Assembly (NCBI GenBank): GCA_017462915.1
Contig: JAFTQG010000025.1
Coordinates: forward strand, 40,716-104,715
Direction: 5' to 3'
DNA length: 64,000 bases
Source of the DNA: Prevotella sp.
GTDB lineage: Bacteria > Bacteroidota > Bacteroidia > Bacteroidales > Bacteroidaceae
This document shows, piece by piece, positions 1-8,470 of this stretch (position 1 is its first letter; each line of letters begins with the position of its first letter). Both the position numbers and the translations under genes were made by a program. The notes beneath the pieces were generated by a model, which saw only the letters and a program-made list of their open reading frames with translations, had not been told where the DNA came from and searched no databases.

Positions 1-1254
1 CAGCTCCATCATTGTGAAGCCAGTCAGGTCACCCCATGCTCCCATGAGGTTGTGGTCTTGCCACTCCCAGGTATTCACGCCTTCAAAGCGTGCCATGTAG
101 GTTGTTGTGTAAACGAAGAAGTTCTGACGCTCTGGACGGTTGTTGTCAAATGAGCCGGACACTGAGAGCACAGTCCATTGTTCAGGATAAGGGGACCAAC
201 GGATAGTCTGTCCTTGTTCGTTGACATACGGACGCACCATGACAGTCACTAAGCCAGCGTCCATTACGATGTCACCCTCACGGCTCTTATAACTTGCGTC
301 TTTTGCGAGATAAACGACTTCTTCATCATAGTGTCGCTCCACGACATTTTCCACTTTCGTCACACGGCAATAGATAGACATGAAGCCAGCTCTCTGAATA
401 TTGCCATGTTTGTCGTCGCTGTTTGCAGAGGCGTTTTTAGTACCGTCGATATTGTGCCAAAAACCACGTAGAATGTCACCTATAACAAACTCACCAGGCT
501 CTCCGTCGCTGAGGTCAAGGACAAAGGTGCAGAGGTGATTATCTTCGTCTATGCTGATAATCTCCTTCACACGACCTTTTCCTGCCGAATCCCAACGAGT
601 ACCCGAAAGCACCTCTATCTGGTTGTACTTGATAGTAGGCACCATCAAAGACTCAGACAGCTCCAGTGATCGTGCTATGATACTGCCATCAGGATTCATG
701 CGGATGCCTTGGCGAGAACCAATCCCCACTTGCGCGTCCTTCTGAAACTCGCCCACCGTAGAGACAGATTTCAGAACGGTCTCACCATCGACAATAAGCG
801 TATTTTGGACGTTGGTACTCGCAAAGCGGGCGTTTCCTTCCTTGTCAATGCCAAACAAAGCCTTGGCTTTTATCCACAGCCCTTTGAGAAAGCCAATCTC
901 GCCCTCTGCAATATCATCTTCGACACGGCTCAGAAAGCGTTTCAAGGCAGGGGAGTCACTGGAAATATCTGCAGCTACGTCAGCTTTTGTAGCATGGTCA
1001 GCCTCTTTCGCGTGGTCAGCATGCTTGGCATGGTCAGCCTCGTATGCTTTATCAGCAATATCGGCAAATGTTTTTTCGCCATTGCCTCCGCTACCGCTTC
1101 CGCTCCCCGTGCCTGTAGATGAAGAAGTGCCAGTACCACCAAACTTGCGGTTCTGCAGTTCTATCACAGCTTGCACAAGAAGCTTCCACCTCTCAGAAGA
1201 AGTCTTTCCGAGAGCGTCCAATCCTCCATTGAGCAAACTGCGAATATCTATCAT
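1..1254 (-). CDS. phage tail fibre/tip protein, N-terminal part (runs off the window)
   Basis: The frame is open for 418 codons from an ATG at 1254 to the window edge, so the C-terminus is missing. Residues about 35-50 are Gly/Ser/Thr-rich. They are followed by a short periodic stretch built on ADHAK/ADKA units (about residues 60-90), a pattern common in trimeric phage fibre stalks. The rest is rich in beta-prone, Gly- and Trp-containing sequence. It follows the connector gene directly, with the stop at 1256 and the start at 1254, so translation is probably coupled. Position at the end of the head-gene run and composition suggest a fibre or tail-tip protein; no family motif was recognised. 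Confidence 0.6.
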   Translation of the reverse strand, partial: MIDIRSLLNGGLDALGKTSSERWKLLVQAVIELQNRKFGGTGTSSSTGTGSGSGSGGNGEKTFADIADKAYEADHAKHADHAKEADHATKADVAADISSDSPALKRFLSRVEDDIAEGEIGFLKGLWIKAKALFGIDKEGNARFASTNVQNTLIVDGETVLKSVSTVGEFQKDAQVGIGSRQGIRMNPDGSIIARSLELSESLMVPTIKYNQIEVLSGTRWDSAGKGRVKEIISIDEDNHLCTFVLDLSDGEPGEFVIGDILRGFWHNIDGTKNASANSDDKHGNIQRAGFMSIYCRVTKVENVVERHYDEEVVYLAKDASYKSREGDIVMDAGLVTVMVRPYVNEQGQTIRWSPYPEQWTVLSVSGSFDNNRPERQNFFVYTTTYMARFEGVNTWEWQDHNLMGAWGDLTGFTMMEL

Positions 1255-1255
1255 A

Positions 1256-1792
1256 CTAACCTATCCTTCTTATTGTGAATCCACCGATAGAAGCCTTTGG
1301 CTTACCGGCTTTCTTGATAAGTCCTTTCTCCTTGCAGTAGGCCACACATTCCTTCAGGTAGTTATTGGCCACCTCCAGCGTATTGTTGTATGCGTCTGAA
1401 CGCTCCTTCGACGAAAGGCGGTCTGAGTAATCGCCGCTTTTCACCACAGAGCCATAGCGGGTGCTTTCAACGTCACCAACCATCAAGTTCTGAGCATAGA
1501 CGAAATAGGAAATAGCCACTTTCAGGCCCATGAAGCTGTGAATGGTTTCATCGCCACAATCGTCTGTGGCGACATAGGAGCCGCCATCAAGGAGCATAGT
1601 CTTGTCTTTGTCCTTCTCCTCGTCAGCTTTGTCTTGCTCATTGAGAAGGGCTATAAACAATTCATCACCGAGAATGGGCTTTATATGTAGTTGCTCGGCT
1701 TCGGTGATGTATGCTGTCAGTTTATCGTCGGCAACCTTGCCGATAGGTCTCCCGAGCGTTCGTAGCTCGTCTATTGTTAGCAGGTGTTTCAT
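1256..1792 (-). CDS. probable head-tail connector (DUF6712-like)
   Basis: This 178-aa protein overlaps the portal gene by ATGA. The N-terminal region has the pattern of phage connector proteins (a 'LLTIDELR' opening, then a helical ITEAEQ...KPILGDELF segment). Size and position just after the portal fit a gp6/gp15-type connector that sits under the portal ring. The family name is from memory of similar Bacteroidales phage genes and is not certain. Confidence 0.55.
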   Translation of the reverse strand: MKHLLTIDELRTLGRPIGKVADDKLTAYITEAEQLHIKPILGDELFIALLNEQDKADEEKDKDKTMLLDGGSYVATDDCGDETIHSFMGLKVAISYFVYAQNLMVGDVESTRYGSVVKSGDYSDRLSSKERSDAYNNTLEVANNYLKECVAYCKEKGLIKKAGKPKASIGGFTIRRIG

Positions 1793-2958
1793 TTCGTATC
1801 TTTGTTGCTTACATATACAAGTGGTTGAACCTCATAGTCATTGGTCTCGTTGGCTATCTCAAACCAATGCTCAAAGACACGGCGCAGTGCACGGCTGATG
1901 GCGCGACGCTCCTTATTGACATAACTGTTATAGTATTCGTAAGTCTCTGCCAATACCTCGCTGCTGAAGCCCAGGCTACCCGTTCTCATTCTATAGAAAG
2001 GCTCCTGACCAAAGGCAGCATAGATACGGCTCGTTACGCTTTCCTCAGTGACCTTGTAGGCTCCATCGTAGTTTGAGGTTTGGAATCTCACAAACTTCGG
2101 CTCATCCTCATCGCTCTCAATAGTCACGTCCATAATGGCGCAAGCGTTCTCGTCACCTTGGAAGATATTAAGGCTTTCGCTGATGTCCGCATTGTCAGTA
2201 TTCTTTATCTCCTTGCCGTTATCGTCAATTCCTAACGTCTGACCTTTCTTGTGCACCAGCATTCCGGCAGTCAGGAAGTTATTACGGACGTTGCGATACT
2301 TCACGTTGTCAAGTCCTTCGTCTGTAGAAAGGGCGGTAACAACCTTATCGTAGATAGGTACAGGGTAGTCCCACTTGCCATCCATCGAGAACCAAAGAAT
2401 CTGACCGCGATAGCTCTCTATGCCACCACTGGCCATAATCTGAGCCATCACCACCTCCTTTCGCGGATTGAAGGCAAAAATCTTCTTTGCATTCTGTTTG
2501 TTCACCTCGATCTTCTTTCCTTTGCGCGTTTTCCTTCCGCTCCAGTCAGGGTGAACATAGATATGTACGACCTTTCCGTCAGGTGTCTCTTCTTCCAGCC
2601 GACATTGCATAAAAGGTACATGGTGCAGCTCTACTATCTCGCACATCATATTGTAGTTGACGTGAAGCGCAAAGCCATGGAACAAAGCCATATCTTGTGC
2701 TATGAGGTGGTAGATGTCATCGACGGTCTGCCCGGCTCTATTACACTCGTATTCAGAAAAGTCAGTATTATTCAGCCCGTTACCCTCTATGAATGTCAGG
2801 TATCGCTCCAGGCAGGTGCCGCCATTGGTACTGCTACGGATAAGGTCATACATTCGCTGGGGGTAGAGGTTGTCTTTTCCATAGGTCTGTATGCCGATGT
2901 TGCTCTGATAAGTGCTCTCAAAGCGTTTCTGTGAGCGTTTTACATTATTGATATTCAT
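1789..2958 (-). CDS. phage portal protein
   Basis: The 389-aa protein opens with a basic helix, then has the 'YPQRMYDLI' motif and a Trp/Tyr-rich alpha/beta body. Its C-terminal half has a 'RIYAAFGQEPFYR' region followed by a long helix. These features and the length are typical of portal proteins in Bacteroidales phages. It would form the dodecameric DNA gate at the capsid vertex. Unusually, it lies downstream of the capsid gene instead of between terminase and protease. It overlaps the next gene by 4 bases. Confidence 0.75.
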   Translation of the reverse strand: MNINNVKRSQKRFESTYQSNIGIQTYGKDNLYPQRMYDLIRSSTNGGTCLERYLTFIEGNGLNNTDFSEYECNRAGQTVDDIYHLIAQDMALFHGFALHVNYNMMCEIVELHHVPFMQCRLEEETPDGKVVHIYVHPDWSGRKTRKGKKIEVNKQNAKKIFAFNPRKEVVMAQIMASGGIESYRGQILWFSMDGKWDYPVPIYDKVVTALSTDEGLDNVKYRNVRNNFLTAGMLVHKKGQTLGIDDNGKEIKNTDNADISESLNIFQGDENACAIMDVTIESDEDEPKFVRFQTSNYDGAYKVTEESVTSRIYAAFGQEPFYRMRTGSLGFSSEVLAETYEYYNSYVNKERRAISRALRRVFEHWFEIANETNDYEVQPLVYVSNKDTK

Positions 2959-3000
2959 AGAAAATAACGGGCTGAACGATAATAACGGAATGAGAAGGGC

Positions 3001-3762
3001 TTACTTGCCCTCCTCTTGTGTAGTCTCAGTAGCGGCATCCTTGGCAGCTGTGGCCTTGTTTGCCTTGGCTTTCAGAGCCTTCTCCAGCTCCTTAGTCAGA
3101 CGCTCCACCTCGGCCTTCAGGTCGGCATTTTCCTTGTTCAGGTCAGCAACCTCCTTCTGGGCCTCGGCCTTGCACTTGTCAAGCTGCTCATTGGCGTTGA
3201 CTACCTCCTGACGGAGAGCGTCAGCCTCCTCCTGGGCAGCTTCAAGGTCAGCCTTCTGTGTGTTCACCTGCTCAGTCAAGGTGTTGATAAAACCTTCCTT
3301 GGCCTCGGCTTCACCAGACAGCTTGTCAGCGATAGCTTTCAGCTCGTCGTAGGTGGGAGCAACCACAGTTCCTTCCAGACGTGCCTTCACACGGCTCTCG
3401 TAGTCCAAGGGATAGGTCTCGAACTGGTTGATGAACTGAGGGAATTTCGCAAGGTAACGCTCTGCTACCTCATCGGGACAGTTGCCAAGCGTGTAGAACT
3501 TGTTTACTCCAGGCTCCTGAAGTACCACGCCAGCTTTCAGTACATAATTTGGTTTCTTTGGCATAGTTCCTAATCTTTTTAGTTTACTTCTTACCTCGAT
3601 GAAGGCATCGCGCCAGCAATCCCTGCATCCGGTGTTTTTTACTCTCTTTCCGCAAATCTCGGAATAAAGTGTTTCAATAACAGCCTTGTCGGAAGATGAG
3701 AAGCCGGAGTCAAACCGACTTCTCATTTCTTCAAGCTGTGACATGGCAACCTCGTAGCTCAT
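3001..3762 (-). CDS. coiled-coil structural protein of unknown function
   Basis: The protein has 253 aa. The N-terminal 65 residues contain a CxxCW-type cluster (CRDCW near residue 45-50). A middle globular part begins at an internal Met near residue 66, and residues about 140-235 form a long charged coiled coil rich in Ala/Glu/Lys. The gene sits between capsid and portal genes, so a virion or assembly role is likely. The internal Met could start a separate product, because the two halves look unrelated. No family was recognised. Confidence 0.5.
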   Translation of the reverse strand: MSYEVAMSQLEEMRSRFDSGFSSSDKAVIETLYSEICGKRVKNTGCRDCWRDAFIEVRSKLKRLGTMPKKPNYVLKAGVVLQEPGVNKFYTLGNCPDEVAERYLAKFPQFINQFETYPLDYESRVKARLEGTVVAPTYDELKAIADKLSGEAEAKEGFINTLTEQVNTQKADLEAAQEEADALRQEVVNANEQLDKCKAEAQKEVADLNKENADLKAEVERLTKELEKALKAKANKATAAKDAATETTQEEGK

Positions 3763-3768
3763 AAGCCG

Positions 3769-4371
3769 TTAGGAGTTGGTGCCAGTCACAAGAGATTCGA
3801 GGGCAGCGCGAGTAGTGGCGATGCTCGTCTTAAAGAGGAACATGCCGCTCGAAGGAGCATTCGTCTCCTGAAGGTTTACGAGCCAGCCACCGTCTGTGTC
3901 CTCTGAATACTTGTCATTGGTCATTTCGGTAGCAGCGAGACCAGTCTCTAAGCCGTAAATCTCGAAGGTGTTGTCCTTGTTGGCACCCTGGTACTTATTC
4001 TCGAAGATGAACACGAAGCGTCCGTTGGCCAGCTGGTCGATAATGTTCTTCGACACGTCAGGACCGCTGTTCAGCACGACTATTGCAGCCGTCTTGTTGA
4101 ACTTGTTCTTATACGTGCCAGCGACCATTGCCGACTGCGTTCCCGTAAACGGAGTGTTGCCGGGAACAACAACCTTATAGGCTTTCTTGCCAGACAACAG
4201 AGCCAGAGTCTCAACGATGCTTGCATTGGTAGAACTCTTAACGAGTGCGTCCCAGTCAATATCATCGAAGTTCATAATGTAGCCCGTATTCTTCAGGCCA
4301 GCAACCTGCGGGTTATCGCAAGAGCCGCTGATGTCCTGGGCAATTCTGAAATCACAAAGTTCTGCAGGCAT
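3769..4371 (-). CDS. virion structural protein, unknown (possible tail-tube or head decoration protein)
   Basis: The 200-aa protein lies directly after the major capsid gene and a long intercistronic hairpin. It is rich in Thr, Asn and Gly with alternating beta-strand patterns, as in tail-tube or capsid-decoration proteins. No defining motif was recognised, so only a structural role is inferred from position. Confidence 0.5.
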   Translation of the reverse strand: MPAELCDFRIAQDISGSCDNPQVAGLKNTGYIMNFDDIDWDALVKSSTNASIVETLALLSGKKAYKVVVPGNTPFTGTQSAMVAGTYKNKFNKTAAIVVLNSGPDVSKNIIDQLANGRFVFIFENKYQGANKDNTFEIYGLETGLAATEMTNDKYSEDTDGGWLVNLQETNAPSSGMFLFKTSIATTRAALESLVTGTNS

Positions 4372-4400
4372 AATCTTTCTGTTTTAGAGTTTATAAATGT

Positions 4401-4454
4401 GGGCGCGGTGTCCGAGGCTTTTAACCGTGGTTTCACGTACACCACACCGCGCCC
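4401..4454 (-). terminator. long intercistronic hairpin after the capsid gene
   Basis: A perfect 11-bp inverted repeat (GGGCGCGGTGT at 4401-4411, its complement at 4444-4454) encloses a 32-nt loop that itself holds a CGTG/CACG stem. It lies between the capsid gene stop and the next start. On the minus strand no T-run follows, so it looks like an attenuator or mRNA-stability stem and not a full terminator. It could reduce expression of downstream genes relative to the capsid. Confidence 0.6.
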
Positions 4455-4465
4455 AACACGTGACT

Positions 4466-5560
4466 TTAGATAGCAACCTGAATCAGGTTATCCTCGCCTA
4501 CCAGCGTGCCGAGGTTGGACTCAGCATAGATGAAGTTGTCGCGCTTGCGGTCGTCGAACTTCACGGTGAGAGAGGCCATGCGATCCTTGTCGGAAGTACC
4601 GACGAACAGGTTCTGAGGCGAAGCCAGCACAGCGCGGTGCGGGCAGTTCAGCTTAGAGGTGGTCACGGCGCTTGCGCCCTCACCAGAGGTCGTTGTAATG
4701 GTCTGGTACTTCTTAATCATGCGGTCCCAGATGTCGAGAACCAGCACGGGATGACCATCGTACTCAGAGAGCAGAATGCCCTCGGTGACTACCTGAACGG
4801 TCATCTGGTACTTGGTTATCTTATAGACATCGGTACGCAGAGCCTTGAACAGCGAGTTCGTCATGAAGATGGCGTGGTCAGGCTTGTCAAAGATGCGACC
4901 GTCGGCCTCAGAGAGCAGGTCGTCGATGATACCCATAGCGTAGCCTTCAGCGCGGACGGCAGCCTTCTGAGCGGCATACGTCTCAGCATTGTTGGCAGAG
5001 ATTTCAATCTGCTGGCCGGGATTTTCGGCGATGATAGTCAGCAGACGCTTCCAAAGACCATCGCAGACGGTCAACAGCTTGGTGTCGATGCCATCGGTGA
5101 TGACGCCACCCTCGGTAACGTTCTTTGCACCCTTGTCGCCGAACCACGACAGACGCCAGAACATATCGATGATTGCGCTCTTCAGCAACGGCATGAGGAA
5201 CTTATCCCAGTAGGGAGTGTCCTGCAGGTCAGCACGCTCGGTGCCTTCCTTCATGCCATAGCGGGCGATGGTGTCCTCCAAGTCTGTGTAGCAGATGCTC
5301 TTGGGGATTTGCCACTTGCCGAGTTCCCAGGTCTTCTCGAAGCCTGTAATCTCGACGCTCGTATAGGTGGGGTCGCAACCACCACCAGCCATACCTACAT
5401 CGCCCATGCGGTCAACGTAGCCCAGCTTCTTGCCGTTCTCAACATTGACCATAGGAGTGATGACACGCTCCAGGTCGGGGTCGTTGAACACGGAGGTGAA
5501 CAAGAGCTCGTTAAGGTCTCTTATCGCACCATTGTCTACAGTGAATTGTTCAAAGTTCAT
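4466..5560 (-). CDS. major capsid protein
   Basis: The 364-aa protein follows the protease/scaffold gene, as major capsid genes normally do. It begins with a short helical arm and contains a long helix-rich P-domain-like region. Length, absence of enzyme motifs, and position between the ClpP-like protease and structural genes support the call. An internal 'TTTSGEGASAVTTS' segment looks like an exposed loop. Confidence 0.75.
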   Translation of the reverse strand: MNFEQFTVDNGAIRDLNELLFTSVFNDPDLERVITPMVNVENGKKLGYVDRMGDVGMAGGGCDPTYTSVEITGFEKTWELGKWQIPKSICYTDLEDTIARYGMKEGTERADLQDTPYWDKFLMPLLKSAIIDMFWRLSWFGDKGAKNVTEGGVITDGIDTKLLTVCDGLWKRLLTIIAENPGQQIEISANNAETYAAQKAAVRAEGYAMGIIDDLLSEADGRIFDKPDHAIFMTNSLFKALRTDVYKITKYQMTVQVVTEGILLSEYDGHPVLVLDIWDRMIKKYQTITTTSGEGASAVTTSKLNCPHRAVLASPQNLFVGTSDKDRMASLTVKFDDRKRDNFIYAESNLGTLVGEDNLIQVAI

Positions 5561-5591
5561 TGCACTATAAGTTTAAGAGTTATACTTCTGT

Positions 5592-6953
5592 TTACTTGTT
5601 GAGAGCTTTGCGCTTCGCCTCCTGACGCTCGCGCTGTTCACGGAGCATCTGCTGGGTGCGGGTCTCGCCCTCCATACGCTTGCCGCTCTCTACGAAAGTG
5701 CGGTTGCCCGGGTGGAACGTGGACTGCAGCTTGCACACGTTATCCAGCCATGCCTTGCCGCCTGCCTTGGCTACGGTATCGAGGATAGCGGAATCCTCCT
5801 CGCTCTTCTGGTTCTCAGTGAGCGTCTGCTTCTCAGCTTCGAGGTTGGCCTTGTCAGTGACAAGAGCCTGCTTCTCAGAGGTCAGCGTACCTACGGCGGC
5901 GGTCAGGTTCTCCTTGTCAGTGGTCAAGGACTGCACCTGCTGTTCGAGAGAACTCTTTTCGGATTCGAGGTTAGACTTCTCCTCCTTCAGAGCGGTGTTC
6001 TCAGCAGTCAGCGTCTCTACCTGTGCGGTAAGGTCTGCCACCTGCTGCTTCAGAGCGTTCACGTCCTCATCGTTGTTGTCGTCGGCGGGGGTGATGCTCT
6101 CAATTACCTCATCAGCGACAACAATCACGGTGCCGTCGTCAAGGGTGTACGTTCCGTTAGGATAGGCTTTGTCACCTACCTGCGGGTCACCATCCTCACG
6201 CTCAACCGTGAACTCGCTGCCGTCAGCTGCGGTAATCTTCTGATTGAGGATTGCGGATTCCACGTCCTCAATCTTGCTGAGACCCAACATGCGCAGAGCC
6301 TTATCCAGCAAATTCTTCTTTACTTTTGTCTCTTCCATATTTTTTATTATTTTGGTGGTTTTCGTTGCCGTATTGGGGGCAAGAGTGTCGGAGATAAAGC
6401 CAAGCTCCTTAGCCTTCTCCATATCCACGAACTTATCCTCATTCATCAAGTTCTGTAGCGTCTCTCGGTCTGTGCCAGTACGCTCAACATAGAGGTCAAG
6501 AATTTTCTTCTGCTCTTCCATGAGGGCGATTTGCTGAGCATCGAGCTTACCCTTCATCTTCTCCAGCTCATCTGCCGTCAGGCGCTCCATGGTGCAGAGG
6601 TCAAGCCATGCGAGACTCGGGTTGTGAATACACATCTTGGCATTTGCGAAAGCAAAGCGTCTCTCCTTTGGGGCTGCAAGTAGGATGATAGTTGCCATTG
6701 ACGAGCACTGCCCTTCAATGGTAGCCGATATTTCCTTGCCTGACTGACGAAGAGCGTCATAGATGGCCCATCCCTCGATGCAGTCACCGCCGGGGCAGTG
6801 CAGCTTCAGTTCGATGGCGTTATCTCCCTCGTCGATGTTGCTGATGAAGTCGTGAATGTCCTTGTAGCATACTGCGTCCATTCCGAACCAATCGCGATAC
6901 ATCACTTTGGTTTCTTCGTCAACGATTTCGTTGTAGATACATAGTTTTGCCAT
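5592..6953 (-). CDS. ClpP-like prohead protease fused to a scaffold domain
   Basis: 453 aa. Residues 1-195 match the S14/ClpP fold. They include 'LHCPGGD' (51-57), a nucleophile-elbow GQCSSMA (81-87, Ser85 as nucleophile) and 'IHNP' with His110. Residues about 206-275 form a small domain with 'DGTYTLDDGT'. Residues about 295-390 are a strongly heptad-repeated coiled coil typical of scaffolds, and the C-terminus is basic. The protease would cleave scaffold during capsid maturation. A Met at residue 206 (position 6338) could start a separate scaffold product, as in phage lambda C/Nu3. A promoter lies just upstream. Confidence 0.8.
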   Translation of the reverse strand: MAKLCIYNEIVDEETKVMYRDWFGMDAVCYKDIHDFISNIDEGDNAIELKLHCPGGDCIEGWAIYDALRQSGKEISATIEGQCSSMATIILLAAPKERRFAFANAKMCIHNPSLAWLDLCTMERLTADELEKMKGKLDAQQIALMEEQKKILDLYVERTGTDRETLQNLMNEDKFVDMEKAKELGFISDTLAPNTATKTTKIIKNMEETKVKKNLLDKALRMLGLSKIEDVESAILNQKITAADGSEFTVEREDGDPQVGDKAYPNGTYTLDDGTVIVVADEVIESITPADDNNDEDVNALKQQVADLTAQVETLTAENTALKEEKSNLESEKSSLEQQVQSLTTDKENLTAAVGTLTSEKQALVTDKANLEAEKQTLTENQKSEEDSAILDTVAKAGGKAWLDNVCKLQSTFHPGNRTFVESGKRMEGETRTQQMLREQRERQEAKRKALNK

Positions 6954-6978
6954 TTTCTTCCGGTGTTTGATTCTACGG

Positions 6979-7010
6979 CAAAATTACAATAATAAAAAAC
7001 ACGAATCATT
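6979..7010 (-). promoter_or_regulatory. promoter of the head-gene operon
   Basis: On the minus strand, TAATTTTG (6979-6986) fits the Bacteroidetes -7 consensus TAnnTTTG. It stands 25 bases upstream of the protease ATG. The -33 position is weak (AATG). It lies just downstream of two tandem terminators, as expected for an independently started late operon that may need an activator. Confidence 0.5.
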
Positions 7011-7058
7011 ATTATCTGTCTGCTTTCCGCTGAACTGAAAAGTGCAGTCCAGATACCT

Positions 7059-7090
7059 AAAAAAGCCCCTAAATGTAGCGGTTTTAGGGG
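7059..7090 (-). terminator. rho-independent terminator
   Basis: Stem CCCCTAAA (7066-7073) and TTTAGGGG (7083-7090), 9-nt loop. Read on the minus strand the stem is followed by C and six Ts. It ends minus-strand transcripts before the head operon. Confidence 0.8.
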
Positions 7091-7102
7091 AAGGTATAGA
7101 CA

Positions 7103-7138
7103 CAAAAATGCCTGCTATCCATCACGGACGGCAGGCAT
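7103..7138 (-). terminator. second, upstream rho-independent terminator
   Basis: Stem ATGCCTGC (7108-7115) and GCAGGCAT (7131-7138), with an inner TCC/GGA pairing, followed on the minus strand by a run of five Ts. It is in tandem with the terminator at 7059-7090. Confidence 0.65.
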
Positions 7139-7221
7139 CCCTTCAAAACTTAATACTGAGTAAGGTGTGCTATTCACCATCACTCAACTAAACAAACGGC
7201 TAAAGCACCATTCGTTATATC

Positions 7222-7398
7222 TTAGCAAACATCGTAGGGGTGTAACCCTTGTATCTCCCACGCTACCGATTTTGCATATTCAAGGTTTTCTGACAAGTAC
7301 GCAGATACCTCGCTAAAGTTCTCTTTATCGCCGTGAAAATCTTCACAACCCATAGCCTCACAAAACGCGATGGCTCTTTTCTGTCTCTCTGTTGTCAT
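7222..7398 (-). CDS. small hypothetical protein, 58 aa
   Basis: The reading frame runs from ATG at 7398 to TAA at 7222. The start overlaps the stop of the preceding gene as ATGA, a strong sign that it is real. The product is acidic with two Cys near residues 13 and 18 and no recognised motif. It is the last gene before the tandem terminators. Confidence 0.6.
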   Translation of the reverse strand: MTTERQKRAIAFCEAMGCEDFHGDKENFSEVSAYLSENLEYAKSVAWEIQGLHPYDVC

Positions 7399-7526
7399 TG
7401 CTCAAACTCTTTACAAGCGGTATTCCAAGGCTCTACTAAGCCTCTGCCACAGCCACATATCCAATCGTCGCCGTCCTTTGAGAGATAAATGCAATCACTA
7501 CAGATATGCTTACTATTTTTCTTCAT
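7395..7526 (-). CDS. small Cys-rich protein, 43 aa (zinc-ribbon-like)
   Basis: It carries two Cys pairs, HICSDC near residues 8-12 and CGC near 24-26, and a final Cys at 38. This suggests a one-metal zinc ribbon. The stop overlaps the next start (ATGA). It is one of several tiny Cys-rich proteins in this prophage; the function is unknown. Confidence 0.6.
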   Translation of the reverse strand: MKKNSKHICSDCIYLSKDGDDWICGCGRGLVEPWNTACKEFEQ

Positions 7527-7617
7527 GTCTTTTTCGCAATGAAGATGCAGCAGCTTGCGGATCTTCCCGTAACGTGGGCTCGTACTTGCGGACTACCTGA
7601 CGCCAATTCGTCACCAC
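7513..7617 (-). CDS. possible 34-aa peptide with GTG start
   Basis: After the stop of the upstream 101-aa gene the same frame stays open for 41 codons. A GTG at 7617 would give a basic, helical, protein-like 34-aa product ending at TAG 7513, overlapping the next gene's start by 14 nt. The alternative is that it is non-coding spacer. Confidence 0.3.
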   Translation of the reverse strand: MVTNWRQVVRKYEPTLREDPQAAASSLRKRHEEK

Positions 7618-7635
7618 AAGCGCTGCATCTAATTG

Positions 7636-7941
7636 TTATACCTTGAAGCCATGCTTGGCGTTGTACTCTTTCTGCCGCTTATAATAAGCCAGCAAAGCCT
7701 TCCACTCTTTCGCATTGTTGCAGGAGTTCCCCTGATCTTCCGACCAAAAGGTCACACTCAAGCATTTCTTCTTAACTCTATTATTCTCCGTGTTCACATA
7801 AGCCGATACCGTAGTCCAGTCTTTCATCGGCATTACTTGTACGCTCATGCAGACCTTATCTTTGTAAGACTGCTTATTCAGTTCAAGCAGAGCCTCATGT
7901 ATCTCTGCTATTGTCTTGGGGCATTTTGCTGGAATTTCCAT
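7636..7941 (-). CDS. hypothetical protein, 101 aa
   Basis: The product is a basic alpha/beta protein with an N-terminal helical segment and a strand-rich middle containing 'SVTFWSEDQG'. The start is preceded by the phage leader element CTTCAAAAC. No family was recognised. Confidence 0.55.
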   Translation of the reverse strand: MEIPAKCPKTIAEIHEALLELNKQSYKDKVCMSVQVMPMKDWTTVSAYVNTENNRVKKKCLSVTFWSEDQGNSCNNAKEWKALLAYYKRQKEYNAKHGFKV

Positions 7942-7986
7942 AATTCTTTGAAGTTTTGAAGTTACTATTTCGGTTATTACTCTCTC

Positions 7987-8319
7987 TCATGCTACTGCAA
8001 GTGCCTGGTGGATGGCCCAGAAGTCTTTCTCGGAGACCTTCATTTCGTCACCGTCCTCGTTGTATGCGGTTACAGACAGCAGCTCTACATCGCAGGGGCA
8101 CCAGTAGGACAAATCCTCTATGTTGTTATAGGCAAACTCATTGTGGACGTTCAAATCCTCAATGTAGTCAGCGGTCACGTTGTAGTCAACGTAGATGATG
8201 TTTTTGCCTTGCTCAAACTCAGCCTCTTTCACATTGGTAAAGCTGCTGTGTACCTCGGTAGCGTTGATGAACTCAGCAATGGCCTTGATGGTCTTTGGGG
8301 ATAATTTAATAGCTTTCAT
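7987..8319 (-). CDS. hypothetical protein, 110 aa
   Basis: The acidic protein has an N-terminal helix and a central 'YWCPCDVELLSVTAY' strand region. It is the first gene behind a promoter/leader module (8359-8390), so it heads a small operon reading toward 7222. No family was recognised. Confidence 0.6.
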   Translation of the reverse strand: MKAIKLSPKTIKAIAEFINATEVHSSFTNVKEAEFEQGKNIIYVDYNVTADYIEDLNVHNEFAYNNIEDLSYWCPCDVELLSVTAYNEDGDEMKVSEKDFWAIHQALAVA

Positions 8320-8358
8320 ACTCTTTTGTTTTGAAGGGTTATATCTTATTTGACATTA

Positions 8359-8390
8359 CAAAGGTAGCAAGAAATAATCAAATACGCAAA
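8359..8390 (-). promoter_or_regulatory. promoter with phage operator and leader
   Basis: Minus-strand TTTG (8387-8390), 20-bp spacer, TACCTTTG (8359-8366). The motif ATCAAATACGCAAA covers the -33 region. The transcribed leader holds CAAATAAGATA and CTTCAAAAC before the ATG at 8319. Confidence 0.75.
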
Positions 8391-8430
8391 TTTTACCACA
8401 AAAATTTTATCATTCCTACAAATTATTTTT

Positions 8431-8453
8431 GGTAACGATATACCTGTTGGCTA
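8431..8453 (+). repeat. left terminal inverted repeat of the GNAT mini-transposon
   Basis: 23 bp, matching the complement of 8821-8843 at 22 positions. The duplicated target TTATTTTT abuts it at 8423-8430. Confidence 0.75.
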
Positions 8454-8470
8454 TATCTTTAATTTATTCG

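Noticed and set aside
4397-5602. Long plus-strand frame (401 aa) opposite the capsid gene
   Set aside because: It mirrors the capsid gene in the opposite strand, lacks a promoter and gives no protein-like motif; the capsid frame explains the sequence.
6902-7105. 67-codon minus frame ahead of the protease gene
   Set aside because: It spans the terminator and the promoter; no coding look.
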